Made by a program: the position numbers and the translations under genes. Below are positions 1 to 12,134 of a DNA stretch of 64,000 nucleotides, piece by piece (position 1 is the stretch's first letter; every line of letters starts with the position of its first letter). The notes under the pieces were generated by a model. The model made no database searches, had not been told where the DNA came from, and worked only from the letters and a program-made list of their open reading frames with translations. Origin of the DNA: Umbelopsis ramanniana AG (lineage: Eukaryota > Mucoromycota > Umbelopsidomycetes > Umbelopsidales > Umbelopsidaceae); assembly GCF_025399195.1 (NCBI RefSeq), contig NW_026252118.1, positions 124,001 through 188,000 of the forward strand. Direction: 5' to 3'.

Positions 1-1750
1 AGATTGGGTACGTTATAACTCCTCTAAACCATAGCGATATGGAACAGATTCAAGCTGTACATGTTACTAATCCTGAATACTTTCATTTAGACTTGGTGAG
101 GATAATAACAATTGCATATAGTCAGGAGGTTACATGACTAACTTATACTCTGCAGCCATTCTGAAGGTCAATGGGGATGAATTATTGAAGACTACAGACG
201 ATGGTCAATTTTTCGATATTCTGAAGAGCTATTTCACCACACTGGATCAGCCCGTGAGACATAAACTCAGAACCAAGTCGCGTAGCAAGATTACTGTGAG
301 TCTTTTGTACATACTTTAACCTGTTTAGTCTGAACATTGCTTACCCATATTACAAAATTTGTCAATCGCTTCCAGAACTTTACTATTCTCATGAGAACCG
401 CAGTAAGTACTTGCCTTAGCAAAGTATTGATTTTTAACCCATAGACTATCATATACTGATATGAATGGTTTTTTAGTACCGAGAATTTTCTCTTGTCACA
501 GACGAGATGGTGATGGACTTGCGACGTACTCACAAGCTGAAGGTGATAGCAGGCGTTGAGTCTTTTGCTAAACGAACAGGTATCCGAAATCTTCAGGATA
601 CAGCGCATTTCTCCAAAGATGAGGTATCCGACATTTACGACAAGTTCTTTGGTGCACTGTACTACACTGAGAAGAAGGGAGACAAGAGTGACACTACCAT
701 GGACGAGCCAACATTTAGACGCTTCTTGGCCAGCATAACCACTTGGGTGGATAAAGGGTTCCGACCAGGCGCTAACAACAGCAGCGAGATTATTGCCATG
801 GAGAAAAGCTTTGTGCATAGATTATATGTTCATTTCGATCGCAGCAAGGAAGGCGTATCACTGCAAGATGCTGTGCTGGGTCTTAGCGACGTATTCCATG
901 GTGTAAGTTTGGTGATTCGTGAATCATCATTTTTCAGTGCAGCCATCATAACATCTCGTTCTTGTAGGGCATCATGAGCATAATAGACCTATTTTTCAAC
1001 CTATACGATTCTGATAATGACGGCACTCTCAGCATCAAGGATTTACTGGAAATGTCAAAAGAGCTGCTTTGTCTCTACCACATTATGCAAATCCTCGATT
1101 CCCAGCATTTAAGCAGCATAACGTCGTTACTCCTTAACGCGTATGAGCAGTACGAAATTGTCAGTGGACAGGAAACTTCGGAAGACAAACGATCAGAACG
1201 AGTAGCAAAATACACCTTGGCGGATGATACACCATTGGAGACACTTATGATGCATTTGGATGTGATGTTGAACGGCGCAGATGCATTGGAGCTCAGTTTA
1301 CCGTCTTTCCGAATGGTAGTGCTCACAGACGAAACTTTGGAGATTTTCTTCTCCAGTAACTTTCCAGAGAGCTTTACACTCAAGAAGGCGTTGGTCGATA
1401 GCCAAAAGAGCCTTGGACGAGAAATCTTTAATCATCTATTTGCTAGTGGCCAAACTCTGGCATCTCGCAAGCCTGCTCTAAGCATAAAGTCTCAGTCTCC
1501 ATCATTATCGCCTTCCGTTTCTCAAGTCACCAACTCTCCTTCAAGTGCCAGAAGCTCTCCATCCATGGCTCCTTCAGCTGCTAGCGAAGATCTTATTGAT
1601 CTATTGGATTCTGCCAGCTTGGGCTCCTCAAGCAAGAAAGATACCGAACAGAGCACTTCCACGTCAACCACTAAGACTAATATACCATTAGATGAACTTT
1701 TCAGTGAACTGGAACACTTTGAAACAGAGGACGGCTTTCAACTAATATAA
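1..1750 (+). CDS. TBC domain/EF-hand Rab GTPase-activating protein (Gyp2/TBC1D9-like), 3' part only
   Basis: The gene enters from the left edge, so only the end of the TBC domain and the C-terminal region are seen. Exons read as 1-7, 91-95, 156-295, 376-402, 477-902 and 968-1750. Joining them gives QIGLAILKVNGDELL, the usual end of the TBC domain in the TBC1D8/9 and yeast Gyp2 family. It is followed by the family's helical region (LRRTHKLKVI), then a degenerate EF-hand and one canonical EF-hand loop (DSDNDGTLSIKD) near 1010-1045. The tail is a Ser-rich linker ending in an acidic stretch. These proteins stimulate GTP hydrolysis by Rab GTPases in membrane traffic; the EF-hand suggests calcium sensitivity. 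The 5-base exon 91-95 is required to keep frame. The ATG at 134 is not the start; it lies in the intron before the exon at 156. Confidence 0.85.
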
Positions 1751-1919
1751 TCGTTTAGTGATAGATAATGTAGTCTATCGTAAGGTAGCCTGCATTATGT
1801 GTGTCGACCGATGTTTGTCATTTGCTAAGAAATACCCCACAATTACCCTCTGCTTTTTTTGTAATTGACCATACTTTTATTAAAATTTGGTGCGGTTGGA
1901 TTGGATCGTCACAAAATTA

Positions 1920-3564
1920 TCAACGTCTACAAGAAAGAGTGTTAGAACATTTCTACATGGACCGGTATACCCCTCAAATAGATTAACGTGTTCGCTTACC
2001 TTTCTCTTGACCGCGTCCTCGATCGCCGCCGACGGTCTCTGTCTAGATCTTCCAGGTAGTCGCGGAACAAATCCTCTCGCTTATGAGACGACCGTATGGC
2101 GTGGTATCTATCATCTTTCTCTAAAACCCTCTTGATATCTCTCCATCGAGACTTTGGATTGATTTCTCTCGTTTCACGCAAGAGATCGTTGTAGTCATCC
2201 TCGGCAGCTGCTGATCGCTCCTTTCGCTTTTCTACCTCCTTGATATGCTCTTTGAACATTTTTTCCTTTTTCTTGTTATCCAGGAAATCTATGTATGCTG
2301 CTTCACGTTTGAACTTGTACTTGAAATCACTCCAGTACATATGCCGTGTGACTTCCCGATCTAACAAGTCTTGGAAAGCTTCTTCCGGAGTGGGAACATG
2401 CTGAAGACGTCATGGTCAATCATCATTGCGCTATTCAAATTTGTTAATGCCTTTTCTAATTTACCTTCTTGCTTTCAGTTTGCTGCTTGTTCTTCTTCTG
2501 CTGCACTAAAACTCTGCAGAAATTATCGAATAGAGCCTTCTTCCGTGACAATGATTTGATGGCTGCAAACCAAATTTAACGGCCATGTCAGACGAAAGCA
2601 ACACTAGGTAGTTCGCCATTGCTTACCTTTGTATCTCGCGTCACCAATGATCTTTGGAAGCTCCATCTCCCATGTTGCGAAAGGCGATATGTTGCTTTCA
2701 CTCAACAATTCCTGATATTTGGTCAACAAGGTTGGTAATGCGAAAGCGATCGACGTGAGATATCACGAGGCTTACCGTAAAAGCTTCAACTGCTTGTTCA
2801 TCTGGAACTTCATCACCATCTTTCCCACCGTCTAAAGGTTCGCCTACATCGCTTGATCTATCTTCCATATCACTTGCTTCATCGGCCTCGCCTGCTTGCT
2901 CCATTTCCACATCCTCCTGCTCTTCCTGCATAGCTTGTAACTGCCACAATACATCATCCTCAGTAAACCTAGTTTACGTGTCAGTTAGAATATTACGTGA
3001 TGCTGCTTGCGTTAAGATGTAATAGAAACGCTATATACTCTGTGGGTTCCTCCTCTTCGGTGTTCGCTTTCTTTGATTCTGTATCTTCATTTTCCTCGTC
3101 TTCTTCAAGCTTACGCTTTTTACTGTTCTCTTCGTTCAGAGCACGAATAGCATCCTGAAGTTCTTGTGGCATTTCCCATACTGATGTTTTTGTCTTTTTG
3201 TGGTAATAAAATTCGTTACCACGGTTGGTTGTGATCAGTTGCCATTCAGTACCTGTGATCTTTTTGCTGTAATGTGGAAGTTAGAGTCTGGTGATGAGTA
3301 ACTTTACGTATCATGAAACACGTACCGCTCAGCAGGCTTCTCCTTCTCCGGCGGTCGTTGCTGTGGGATTGGAGAGCTGAATGGTTGTGTAGGGCGACCC
3401 ATTGTCGGTGGCCCGCTTGGTCCGTTAAACGGCGGTGTCCAGCTACTCATTCCAGTGTACGAATGATACCAATATGGTTGTCCTGTAGGTGCACGATGTT
3501 CAGTCCATCCCGGTGGTAGTGGAGTTCCGGCGAACCCAGCGCGCGGTGCTTCTGCTACTGACAT
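1920..3564 (-). CDS. WW- and FF-domain protein (TCERG1/Urn1-like splicing and transcription factor)
   Basis: The protein starts at 3564 (MSVAEAPRAGF) and has a first WW domain (LPPGWTEHRAPTGQPYWYHS, then SWTPP). A second WW domain lies around 3160-3265 (TEWQLITTNRGNEFYYHKKT, then SVWEMP). A Glu/Asp-rich linker follows, then FF-type repeats from about 2700 down to 2010, including FATWEMELPKIIGDARY and a Lys/Glu-rich RKERSAAAEDDYNDLLRETR segment. It ends in an RD/RS-like basic tail. This order is that of TCERG1/CA150 and yeast Urn1, which link RNA polymerase II and the spliceosome. The open frame reaches a stop at 1996, but that stop sits in a good donor (GTAAGC). Splicing from 1999 to 1927 (branch CTAAC, acceptor TTGTAG) adds a 7-base last coding exon ending in TGA at 1920. 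It is convergent with the upstream Rab GAP gene. Confidence 0.82.
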
Positions 3565-5808
3565 TGGCAGGTTTGAAAGGAAAGAATGCTTGACTTTTCG
3601 GTGTATAAAAAAAAATTGTACGGTGTAGGCAGACCAACAGCTGAACTGGAAATTTGTTTTGTAGCGGGAATCAGTTAATGGGTAGAAATTTATGGAAAGT
3701 ATACTGCTATTTTTTTATATTAGAAAGATAATCTGTGAATTCAATGGCTTTAAGCACATATAGTAGAGCATGATTGCTGTTCTGTCTTGCAAAATCAGTG
3801 GGCTTGTCGCCCATGCTACACTCATGCTTACTAGCGTGTGACGTTTACGGTGATACATTATACAGCATTCTTATGTTGCAGCAACAGGATATCTGGGTGC
3901 AGCGGTTGAATTCAGGATGAGGATCTTGTACTAGCACGCTGCTGTTCAGCTGGAGAGCTAGCGCTCAATTGCTTACAACTTCCTCGATCATGGCCAATGT
4001 CAATCCTTTCATCGCCTTATCGACGGCGTTTGTCACATTTTGTGAACAAAATGAACATGTAATCTAGAGATATCAGTCTATGGATTCGCTTTTTCAATTT
4101 ATTCTGTCAGCTGCAAGTAATATCTAAAATATGTCAATGGCTAGTACATGCTGAACGATAGATCGGCAGTATGTGCAGGTCCATTTGCGTACCACCGACG
4201 TGTTTCTATACCGTCAAGAGCGAACGAATGCAACCCATTGCCCAAGATGCACCATTACACATTGCTACAATGCACTATGTGACAGCAGTGCATGTTTTAC
4301 AATTGCGATTTATTCAATATACTTCGATGTTTAGAGCAGTATCAACAATCAAAACAGCCTTCTACATGCACACTACCATTAATCAACATTGATGAAACCT
4401 AGTTGCATTCATTTCATCATCCAACGCTCCCACATCACGTTGTAACCATTGGCCAGATCTTGGAAGGATCTTACCAGTTCGAATATCGTACCTGTAGTAT
4501 ACATGGCTTAAAAAATTGCTCTGCTCAAGGGTTTGCGACAACTAGTTAGTGTGATGTGAAAGAAAGAAACACTTGTCAATTAAAAAACATGCAATGCTAA
4601 GTCAAGTCATAACCATTTTTCAATTCAAATGCTTTAGTTAGGTCTCCTTTCACAACTAAACGCTCCGACAGTCAACTCCAATTATGTCTGTCTTCATCTC
4701 CTTCAAAAATAATCTCACTTTCATATAAACATCAGAGCCATTCAAACTATATCCTTGACTAACTGCGATTGCCATTGGCTTTGCCTCCGTGAACGTGATC
4801 ATACTATTTGTCAGCCGTGCTTAATGGGCTGAACATCGATTAACGCATGGTAATGACTCCCCCAGTTGCATAACAAACTGTGAAAGGATAATGTTTTCCA
4901 ACCTGAAAATGCCAGTGACCATGGTGTGCAAATATATATTCCCTGCTTCAACACGTTCTTTGCAATCTTTTGAATGCGTGACAGAAGATACCTTCTATCT
5001 TGAAATGGAAGGTTGCTGGTACATCTGACTGTCTCTCCGAGTGCGTGACAGAAAACAAACTTTTTGCGTTGTGGAATCTATTTTCGATCAATTCAAGTGA
5101 CTTTATGCGTGACAGTCGATCACTTTACCATAATCCACCAACCCTATCTCACAAAACGAAAGTTACTCTCGCTTACAATACAGCAGATGAACATTTGGCC
5201 TATTCTTCAAGTATGGCTTCCTGGCAATTTAATTGAGAAGCAAGCGGTTTGGCTCTATGATACAGCCATAAATGTAATTTAATATATTATTCATTTCATG
5301 CTCATCTTGAGTGGAACAGTAAGGCAAGAGCCCCATGACTGAACGCGGATGTTGCAAATATGAAAGCTTAAATCGCGAATTGTTATCAAATGTGTAAGTG
5401 GGCCAAGATGAAAAGGCAGTAAAGGATGGTATAAGCATGAATGAATTTCGGAAGGAGCCATACTTTGCTAAAAGGACGATACAGTGTAAAAGAAAATTGG
5501 CGGTAATAAGAACGTGTAGAATTGTTAGATTCACCCAGTGTAACATATGAAAGTCGTGCGCTCAGCATAGCCTTAAAACCATGGTATGGCAAGGTTTTAC
5601 ACCGCATCTATTGAGCTTATCACTTGCTGCTCATATCAAAGACGACTAACAAATACAAAGATAGAGGATTTCCGGAAAAGAATAATCCAAATCAAGGGTC
5701 AATGTCAACTGATTTTGAATCGTCACGTCATGGAGATGTGGAACGGAAAAATGAAAAAAAAGAAGTCCTCGTCGCAATATTTGAGGCCATCCTTCTCTTT
5801 TTCCACAC
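3565..5808. other. long intergenic region without a recognisable gene
   Basis: There are about 2.2 kb between the start of the WW-FF gene and the start of the sphingoid phosphatase gene. Only short open frames without domain signatures or splice continuity are present. The region therefore probably holds the promoters of both flanking genes, which diverge from it. The one pattern I noticed is a decamer repeated three times between 4975 and 5115, listed separately. Confidence 0.6.
4975..5115 (+). repeat. three spaced copies of TGCGTGACAG
   Basis: The decamer TGCGTGACAG occurs at 4975-4984, 5042-5051 and 5106-5115, at 67- and 64-base steps, about 700-830 bases upstream of the phosphatase start codon. 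The flanks are not similar, so this is not a simple tandem repeat. The TGACAG core is the type bound by TALE-class homeodomain proteins. A regulatory role is an inference. Confidence 0.4.
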
Positions 5809-7844
5809 ATGCCTAAAAAGGTCTTTAAAACCATCTCGGATGATATAGATGCCGGGCTACATGACGACCGTCTATACGACAAAGCCTTACATCCATGGCG
5901 TGCTCGACTCAGAAGAATAATGCTACCCCTCATCCGTATGGAAACGCCTTACATTGCTGCGTTCCAGGTAATATTGCCAGACTATACTCTTCCCCAATAT
6001 TTATGCGAAACATTATTGACATTGGTATCACAGAATAAAATACGAACTCCAATGCTCGATGTCTACTTCCTATGGACAGCCAACCTTGGCACGCATACCT
6101 TTTTCATGATATTCCTACCCTTGCTCTTTTGGTTCGGCTATCCTCAATTAGGCAGAAGGTATGACTCGCGCAAATTAACTTTAAATTTCTGCTCGTTCCC
6201 CATTGACGAGATTTGTCTTTACAGCTTGGTAGCCGTTATGGCATTTGGAGTCTTCTGGTCTGGTTTCATCAAGGTTGGTATAGGCAATTTGTATGGACGA
6301 ATCAGCCGTCTCCGCAATTCTAATAATCTTGATCTAAATAGGATTTTATGTGTTTACCCCGACCATTATCACCGCCCGTTCATCGTCTTACCATGTCTTC
6401 CTCAGTTGCACTGGAATACGGATTTCCTTCCACTCATTCCACCAATTCGATTTCCGTTGCCCTGTTCTTAATGGCCTGGATTCAGGAGCATGTATCACCA
6501 GACGATCCCTTCCGATTGCCAGGACTTATTACACTTAGCGTCTATGCCGTCAGTGTTGTGTTCGGACGAATCTATTGTGGCATGCACAGTATCACCGGTA
6601 AGTACACTTGTGGCCTTTATTTTCACTCAACTTCAAGTAAGCTCACGAGACTTGTAAATAGACCTTCTCGGTGGTGCAGCTCTCGCCTATGTCCTATACT
6701 GGTTCCATTGGACATTCCGTGCACAATTCGAGGAAATTGTTACTGGCGACTCATATTGGAGTAAGTACTACGAAACGAGTATTGATGCATAGATTGGTAC
6801 AGCCTAACGAATGTACGCTATAGTTTTCCTTTCGATACCATTGCTCTTTTTAATGGTTGGCATCCAGTAAGTATGAAAAAATACTCTTGAAGCGTGACGA
6901 TCATGTTATTGACTTGAACGTTAGTCCTGATCCTATAGAGCGATGCCCCTGTTTTGAAGATAGGTATGTTGATTAGAAATTTCCGTCATTGGTGTCTTTC
7001 ACTTCCCTAATACGATTTGGTCATTAGTGTTTGTTTCTTGGGCGTCTTGATCGGTTTATTACCTGCTAGTTGGGTAACTGCACACTCCTCTTACCCTCAG
7101 GCAGCATTTGGTATTGTGTCAGGATCCCGCACAGCGACTGGCTCTACTGTATTTTTGATATCGATTGTCAAAGTAGTTATTGGTGGGTATCATAACCAAT
7201 AGCGTAATGTTTGTGTATACTTGTTCTGATAGCATGTATTTGTTTAGGCGTTGCCATATTGTTTACATGGCGTATGGCCTGTAAAACTGTTTGTTACTTC
7301 ATCTTGCCGCCCATTTACCGAGCATTCAACTTGCCTCATAGAAAGTTTGAAATCGGTGCCAGGTATGTCATGAGCCAAGGAGACAAATCTCTCCACACTC
7401 TCTTATCATCTGTTAACGCCATGCTTCTATAGAACATACAAAAACTTGAGACATGCTAGCATTCATCCTGTTCCATCTGTACTAGACTTGAGGGGGCTCA
7501 CATCCAGTGTGCAAGCTTCAGATCATGTCGGTATTCAGTCTGGTATCGACTTGCACGAAAAGCGAGTGTTTGAAGCTCGTCACCGCTTCCAGAATAATAT
7601 AGACGAGAAGGTTGCAAACACACCTTCCACCCCAACCCTTGTAGCTACCGCCTTGCGAGATAAGAACACCACGGATGACTATGATCCAAGCTCACTCCTT
7701 ATTGTCGAGGACTCTCCCTTGAGATACGACGTAGACATTGTCACCAAACTAATTGTGTACGCTGGTATCGGTGCTTTAGCGGTCCATGCCATCCCCATCC
7801 TGTTTGAAGTGACAGGAATGGGATTGGATGCAGGACGGCAGTAG
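5809..7844 (+). CDS. LCB3: long-chain base 1-phosphate phosphatase (Lcb3/Ysr3-like, PAP2 family)
   Basis: This is a multi-exon gene starting MPKKVFKTIS and ending at 7844. Its spliced protein is an integral membrane PAP2 phosphatase. The three catalytic motifs are visible. The first is the CLPRPLSPPVHRL block near 6350. The second is YGFPSTHSTNSI, the PSxH motif with its catalytic His. The third is GRIYCGMHSITD, split by the intron after 6598, which holds the Arg and second catalytic His. This is the form found in yeast Lcb3/Ysr3 and animal SGPP enzymes, which dephosphorylate dihydrosphingosine or sphingosine 1-phosphate in the ER. Several hydrophobic segments follow, for example around 7021-7080 and 7230-7270, and the C-terminus also ends in a hydrophobic stretch. 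Intron phases checked at 6274-6341 and after 6598 keep the frame. The assignment to Lcb3 rather than the sister Ysr3 is by family only. Confidence 0.85.
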
Positions 7845-8255
7845 ATTCAGCCCCACTACCAAATACTTATTCCCACTCTAATGTGCTTTATCCAAGCATT
7901 TTCGTTTCAAACTAGTACCACATTTTTTCTTTCTGCCCTGTATACTCTATAGCTTTTCCAGCAATGGCCTAATCTTCCGTTTTTTCCTTGAAAATTAATA
8001 GCTTCCCACAATAATAACAGACTATTTCTCTTTTCTTGAGCCACTCGATTTATGTAAATGAACCCATAGTAAGGTCAGGGGAGGGAGGAAAAATTGTACA
8101 CTGAAGTGCCTTAAAGTCGGGCAATGGAAGAGAAGACGAAGGAAGTGGACATGGTAGAGTGGTAGTTATTCATCCTGTACATTGTGAAAGCCTAAGACCA
8201 TGATGATGAAGAAGAGATAGACTTGTTGCCAAAAAGCATTAGATCTGTTTTGCAA
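7845..8255. other. convergent 3' intergenic region
   Basis: This segment lies between the stop codons of the phosphatase gene and the leucine-rich repeat gene on the opposite strand. It is AT- and pyrimidine-rich and holds the two 3' ends. I see no gene or repeat in it. Confidence 0.6.
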
Positions 8256-9603
8256 TCAGCAATTGATATCTCCCGCAAACAGGCCAACTTTGTTCCAGTC
8301 GCATGCTTCCAGGCAATGCATTGAGCAAAAACCGACTATAGCCGGTACGTTGGAGCATATGAGAAGACTACACCAGACCATGACTTCAATATCAGGTTGG
8401 ATGATGTAGCATTTACAATTTTGACATCTCTTAACGTTTTTTGATGCGTCCAGATGTTCGGTGATTCGAAAAGGCATGTTTTGATTATCATAGCGGTTCG
8501 TCGATGCCATGACAGCTCTGCTGCATATTTCAAAGAGCGATGGGGTAGGCACTGATCGGATAATCTGTCTTGCAGGGGTACTGGTATTGTCTTGAGGTAT
8601 AGTTTGAAAGGGGTTTGGAAGAACGGATATGATATTGAGCTTTCGTAATCGAAGGATCTCTCCGGGTAGATAACGCTAGAGATGGAAGCACAAAGAGCCA
8701 AGGAATGAGTTATGTGTTTGGTATATTTTCGTAACATTCAAAAACACTAACCAGTAGATTATTGCCGAGGGAAAGCTCACAAAGATTCTGTAAAAGTACA
8801 ATCTCTGGTGGTATCGTTTCAAGTTTGTTATTACCTAAGTGGCACAGTCATAATCAGTATGGTGTACAATGTCTTCTGGGCCTATCAGGCTACGTACGAT
8901 AAACACTTACGGAGACTGAGGACGGAGAGATTTTTAAGGGAAAACAATTCCATGGACAACTTGGTAAGACGATTTCCATAAAGAAATACTTTTAGTGAGG
9001 AATTATTGATCAAGTCTTTGGATAAGATGGTAATATGCTGCAATTCGCGTATCTCATCGGGTATGTCTGTCAAATCCATATTGCTATCACATAAAAAGAA
9101 ATGAAAAGATATAAGATGACAAATTCTTAGAGCAAAAAGAGATTACCGATTGCATGACATTACCTTAAATCCACCATATCAGCACCATTATCGATGGCAT
9201 CGTTGATGGCTTGCTGTACGGTTCGCACAGTGCGGCGACTGTGTTGAGTGCTTGGTGAAAAGGCGGTGGGAAATTGGTGCATAGCCTTCTTCATTGGTCC
9301 AGGAGCTGACGATGGTGACCAAGACATACTTTCAACTCTGTTTCTCTTGTTTCCACTCGGAGGTGGAGAGGGTGTTCGGTAATCTAGGGCTGCCAGTTTT
9401 CGTGGTGGAGAAGGTAGCTGATGATGTAAATTCTGTGGGAGATAATCTTCGTCTTCATCGGTATCAGTGTCAATCCAGTCGACATTATGAGTAATGGGTG
9501 ATTCTTTTTCACAAAATAAGTTATTCAACTCTTTTTCCAGTTCTTTATCATGGCTTTCTTCTTGTGATGACCGAGGCGTAGTTTGTTGTTCAGGCAAAAC
9601 CAT
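8256..9603 (-). CDS. leucine-rich repeat protein with C-terminal cysteine-rich domain
   Basis: The N-terminal 150 residues are acidic and Ser/Pro-rich (9603-9160). Four further exons follow. They encode leucine-rich repeats: MDLTDIPDEIRELQHI, LKVFLYGNRLTKLSMELFSL, NNKLETIPPEIVLLQNL and YLPGEILRLRKLNII. The last exon carries a Cys/His-rich region: LFEICSRAV, then CQNCKC, and finally FCSMHCLEACDW. The tail resembles that of the LRR gene at 59508-60657, so the two are related. LRR proteins of this type are scaffolds; the tail could bind zinc. The start is uncertain. I chose ATG 9603 (MVLPEQQTT). An upstream ATG at 9682 opens another frame with a good donor at about 9611, but no convincing acceptor follows. 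It is divergent from CCT4. Confidence 0.72.
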
Positions 9604-9981
9604 AGAACTTACCTCCCTCCCGGCCAGGCTCACATCTCAATCCAGTTTGTTTCAAACTCCGTCGAGATGATGGGGAGGTCATTTTGCTCAAGGACAAACT
9701 CTGGCTGTATCCGTTTGTCAAGCTCTGCAGCATTGGAGACACATTCTTTCGTCTTGGAAACCCCCACTTTTATTATTTTTTAATTTACAAGCACATAGAA
9801 GCATACACTTCGCTCTATATGCAATTTGTCTGGGCGGCGGCGGCGGCGGACTCCAACACTTCACCAGCAATTTTGCGGTGATAGGCACTGCCCCAGCCAC
9901 CGAAGTCCCAATTCTCAATTTCAAAGCGCACGCGTTAAAGCTCTAAATTCTTGTCACTTTAATCACTCATCAATTGCAAAG
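9604..9981. promoter_or_regulatory. divergent promoter between LRR gene and CCT4
   Basis: This short region separates the start codons of two diverging genes and must hold both promoters. It contains a run of GGC triplets at about 9833-9849, which reads CCG on the other strand. No clear TATA box was identified. Confidence 0.5.
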
Positions 9982-12134
9982 ATGGCAGAAACCAGATCCG
10001 CTTCTGCCGTTAAACCTAAATCTTTCAATGATAAGGACAAGCCAACTGAAGTTCGCTTGAGCAACATCGTCGCTGCTAAAGGTATGTTCTAACTGACCCA
10101 GGGACATCGTGTCAATCTTGGATCCGCAAACCGAAATGATCTCGCGCAGACAACCCCATCTGGAACCTATAATCTAACAAAATCTTGTACTTATTTCAGC
10201 TGTCGGTGATGCTGTTCGTACATCTCTCGGTCCCAGAGGAATGGACAAAATGGTGCGTTGAATCGTCTGGCGTTTTTGTCATCAGGTTTTTCGTTAAATA
10301 TCGGTTCTAATCCAACATCACGCTTCAATCGATAGATCCAAGCTGGTAACGGCGAAGTTGTCATCACTAATGACGGTGCCACTATTCTTAAGCACATGTC
10401 AGTTCTTCATCCAGCTGCTCGTATGGTACGTATGGCGAAAAGGAACTACAATGTATGGAAGAAACGTAACGTAGCTGACTCAACCTTTCTAGCTTGTTGA
10501 CTTGTCAGCGGCTCAAGATATTGAAGCTGGTGATGGTACGACATCTGTTGTTGTATTGTGTAGCTCTCTCCTTGCTGCTGCCGAAAAGATGTTGAACAAG
10601 GGTACGTATGCTTCACCATCGGTCGATAGGCGCTAAACTAGTGCTGACGAATCATTTCAATTTCCTCTCATAGGTATTCACCCTACCACAATTGCTGAGT
10701 CTTTCCAGCGAGCAGCAGCTAAGGCTGTTGAATACCTCACCCAGATGTCTACTCAGTTGGATCTCGGTGACCGTCAATCTTTGCTTCGCGCCGCCTCCAC
10801 CTCTCTTAACTCTAAGGTACATAGGCAAAATGCTTTATAGTACCGTTCAAATCCCTTCATGCGTACTGACATTTCCTTTTGTATCAGATCGTTTCCCAAT
10901 ATTCATCATTGCTCGCTCCTATTGCTGTCGACGCCGTACTTCAAGTCATTGATCCCGCTACTGCTCACAACGTTGATTTGAAGGATATCCGTGTTGTCAA
11001 GAAGGTTGGCGGTACCATCGACGACACCGAGCTCGTCAATGGTCTCGTTCTCACTCAGAATGTCGTTAAGAGTGCTGGTGGACCCACCCGTATGGAGAAG
11101 GCCAAGATCGGTCTGATCCAGTTCCAGCTCTCTCCTCCCAAGCCTGATGTAAGCATTTGCAGCTACTATGAAACCGCATTACAGCACCATTGTACTCATG
11201 TACGATTCCTTTCATTTTCACTTTAGATGGAGAACCAGATTGTTGTGAACGACTACCGACAGATGGACAAGATTCTCAAGGAGGAGCGACAGTACCTCCT
11301 CAACCTCTGCAAAAAGGTTAAGAAGTCTGGATGCAATGTTTTGCTCATTCAAAAGTCCATCTTGCGTGATGCCGTCAACGATCTTTCATTGCACTTTTTG
11401 TCCAAGTTGAAGATCATGGTTATCAAGGATATTGAACGTGATGAAATTGAGTTTATTTCCAAGGTGAGTTTTTGTTCTTTGCTATGCGGATTCTACATGT
11501 AAACCCTCTAACACGATCATTTGGGCAATAGTCTCTTGGATGCAAGCCCGTTGCCGATGTGGAATCTTTCACTGAAGATAAGCTTGGCTATGCTGACCTT
11601 GTTGACGAAGTCGATTCATCTGGATCTCGTGTCGTCAAGATTACCGGTATGAAGCACGCTGGAAAGACTGTGTCTGTTCTCTGCCGTGGTGCCAACTCAC
11701 TTGTCTTGGAGGAGTCACACCGTTCACTTCACGATGCCCTCTGTGTCGTCAGATGTCTTGTCAAGAAGAAGGCATTGATTGCTGGTGGCGGTGCTCCTGA
11801 AATTGAAGTGTCTCAGAGATTGATGGAGCATGCAAAGACCCTCACTGGTATGGAACAGTACTGTTTCCAAGCTTTTGCTGAGGCTTTGGAAATCATTCCC
11901 ACTACCCTTGCCGAGAACGCCGGTCTCAACCCTATATCCATCGTCACTGAATTGCGAAACAAGCACGCTCATGGAGAGAAGACTGCTGGTATCAACGTCA
12001 AGAAGGGAACTATCACCAATATTTTGGACGAAAATGTCATTCAACCCCTCTTGGTGTCTACCAGTGCAATCGAGTTGGCTGCTGAAACCGTCAAGATGAT
12101 TCTCAAGATAGATGATTTGGTTCAAACCCGATAA
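9982..12134 (+). CDS. CCT4: T-complex protein 1 subunit delta (CCT4)
   Basis: This is one of the eight subunits of the cytosolic TRiC/CCT chaperonin, which folds actin, tubulin and WD40 proteins using ATP. The start [20 protein letters not shown] is followed by group II chaperonin signatures. They include [18 protein letters not shown] (split across exons at 10200 and 10341), [14 protein letters not shown] and the ATPase motif [15 protein letters not shown]. In the C-terminal third, [14 protein letters not shown] is present, and the protein ends KIDDLVQTR. Eight coding exons separated by introns of about 60-120 bases give a protein near the usual 530-540 residues. The exon ending at 10081 joins 10200 to give the conserved Ala-Val-Gly. 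It is expressed away from the LRR gene and convergent with MBF1. Confidence 0.96.

Noticed and set aside
134-319. Open frame starting at ATG 134 as the gene start.
   Set aside because: The ATG is in an intron. The true exon starts at 156 after TGCAG, and the upstream exons restore the TBC sequence.
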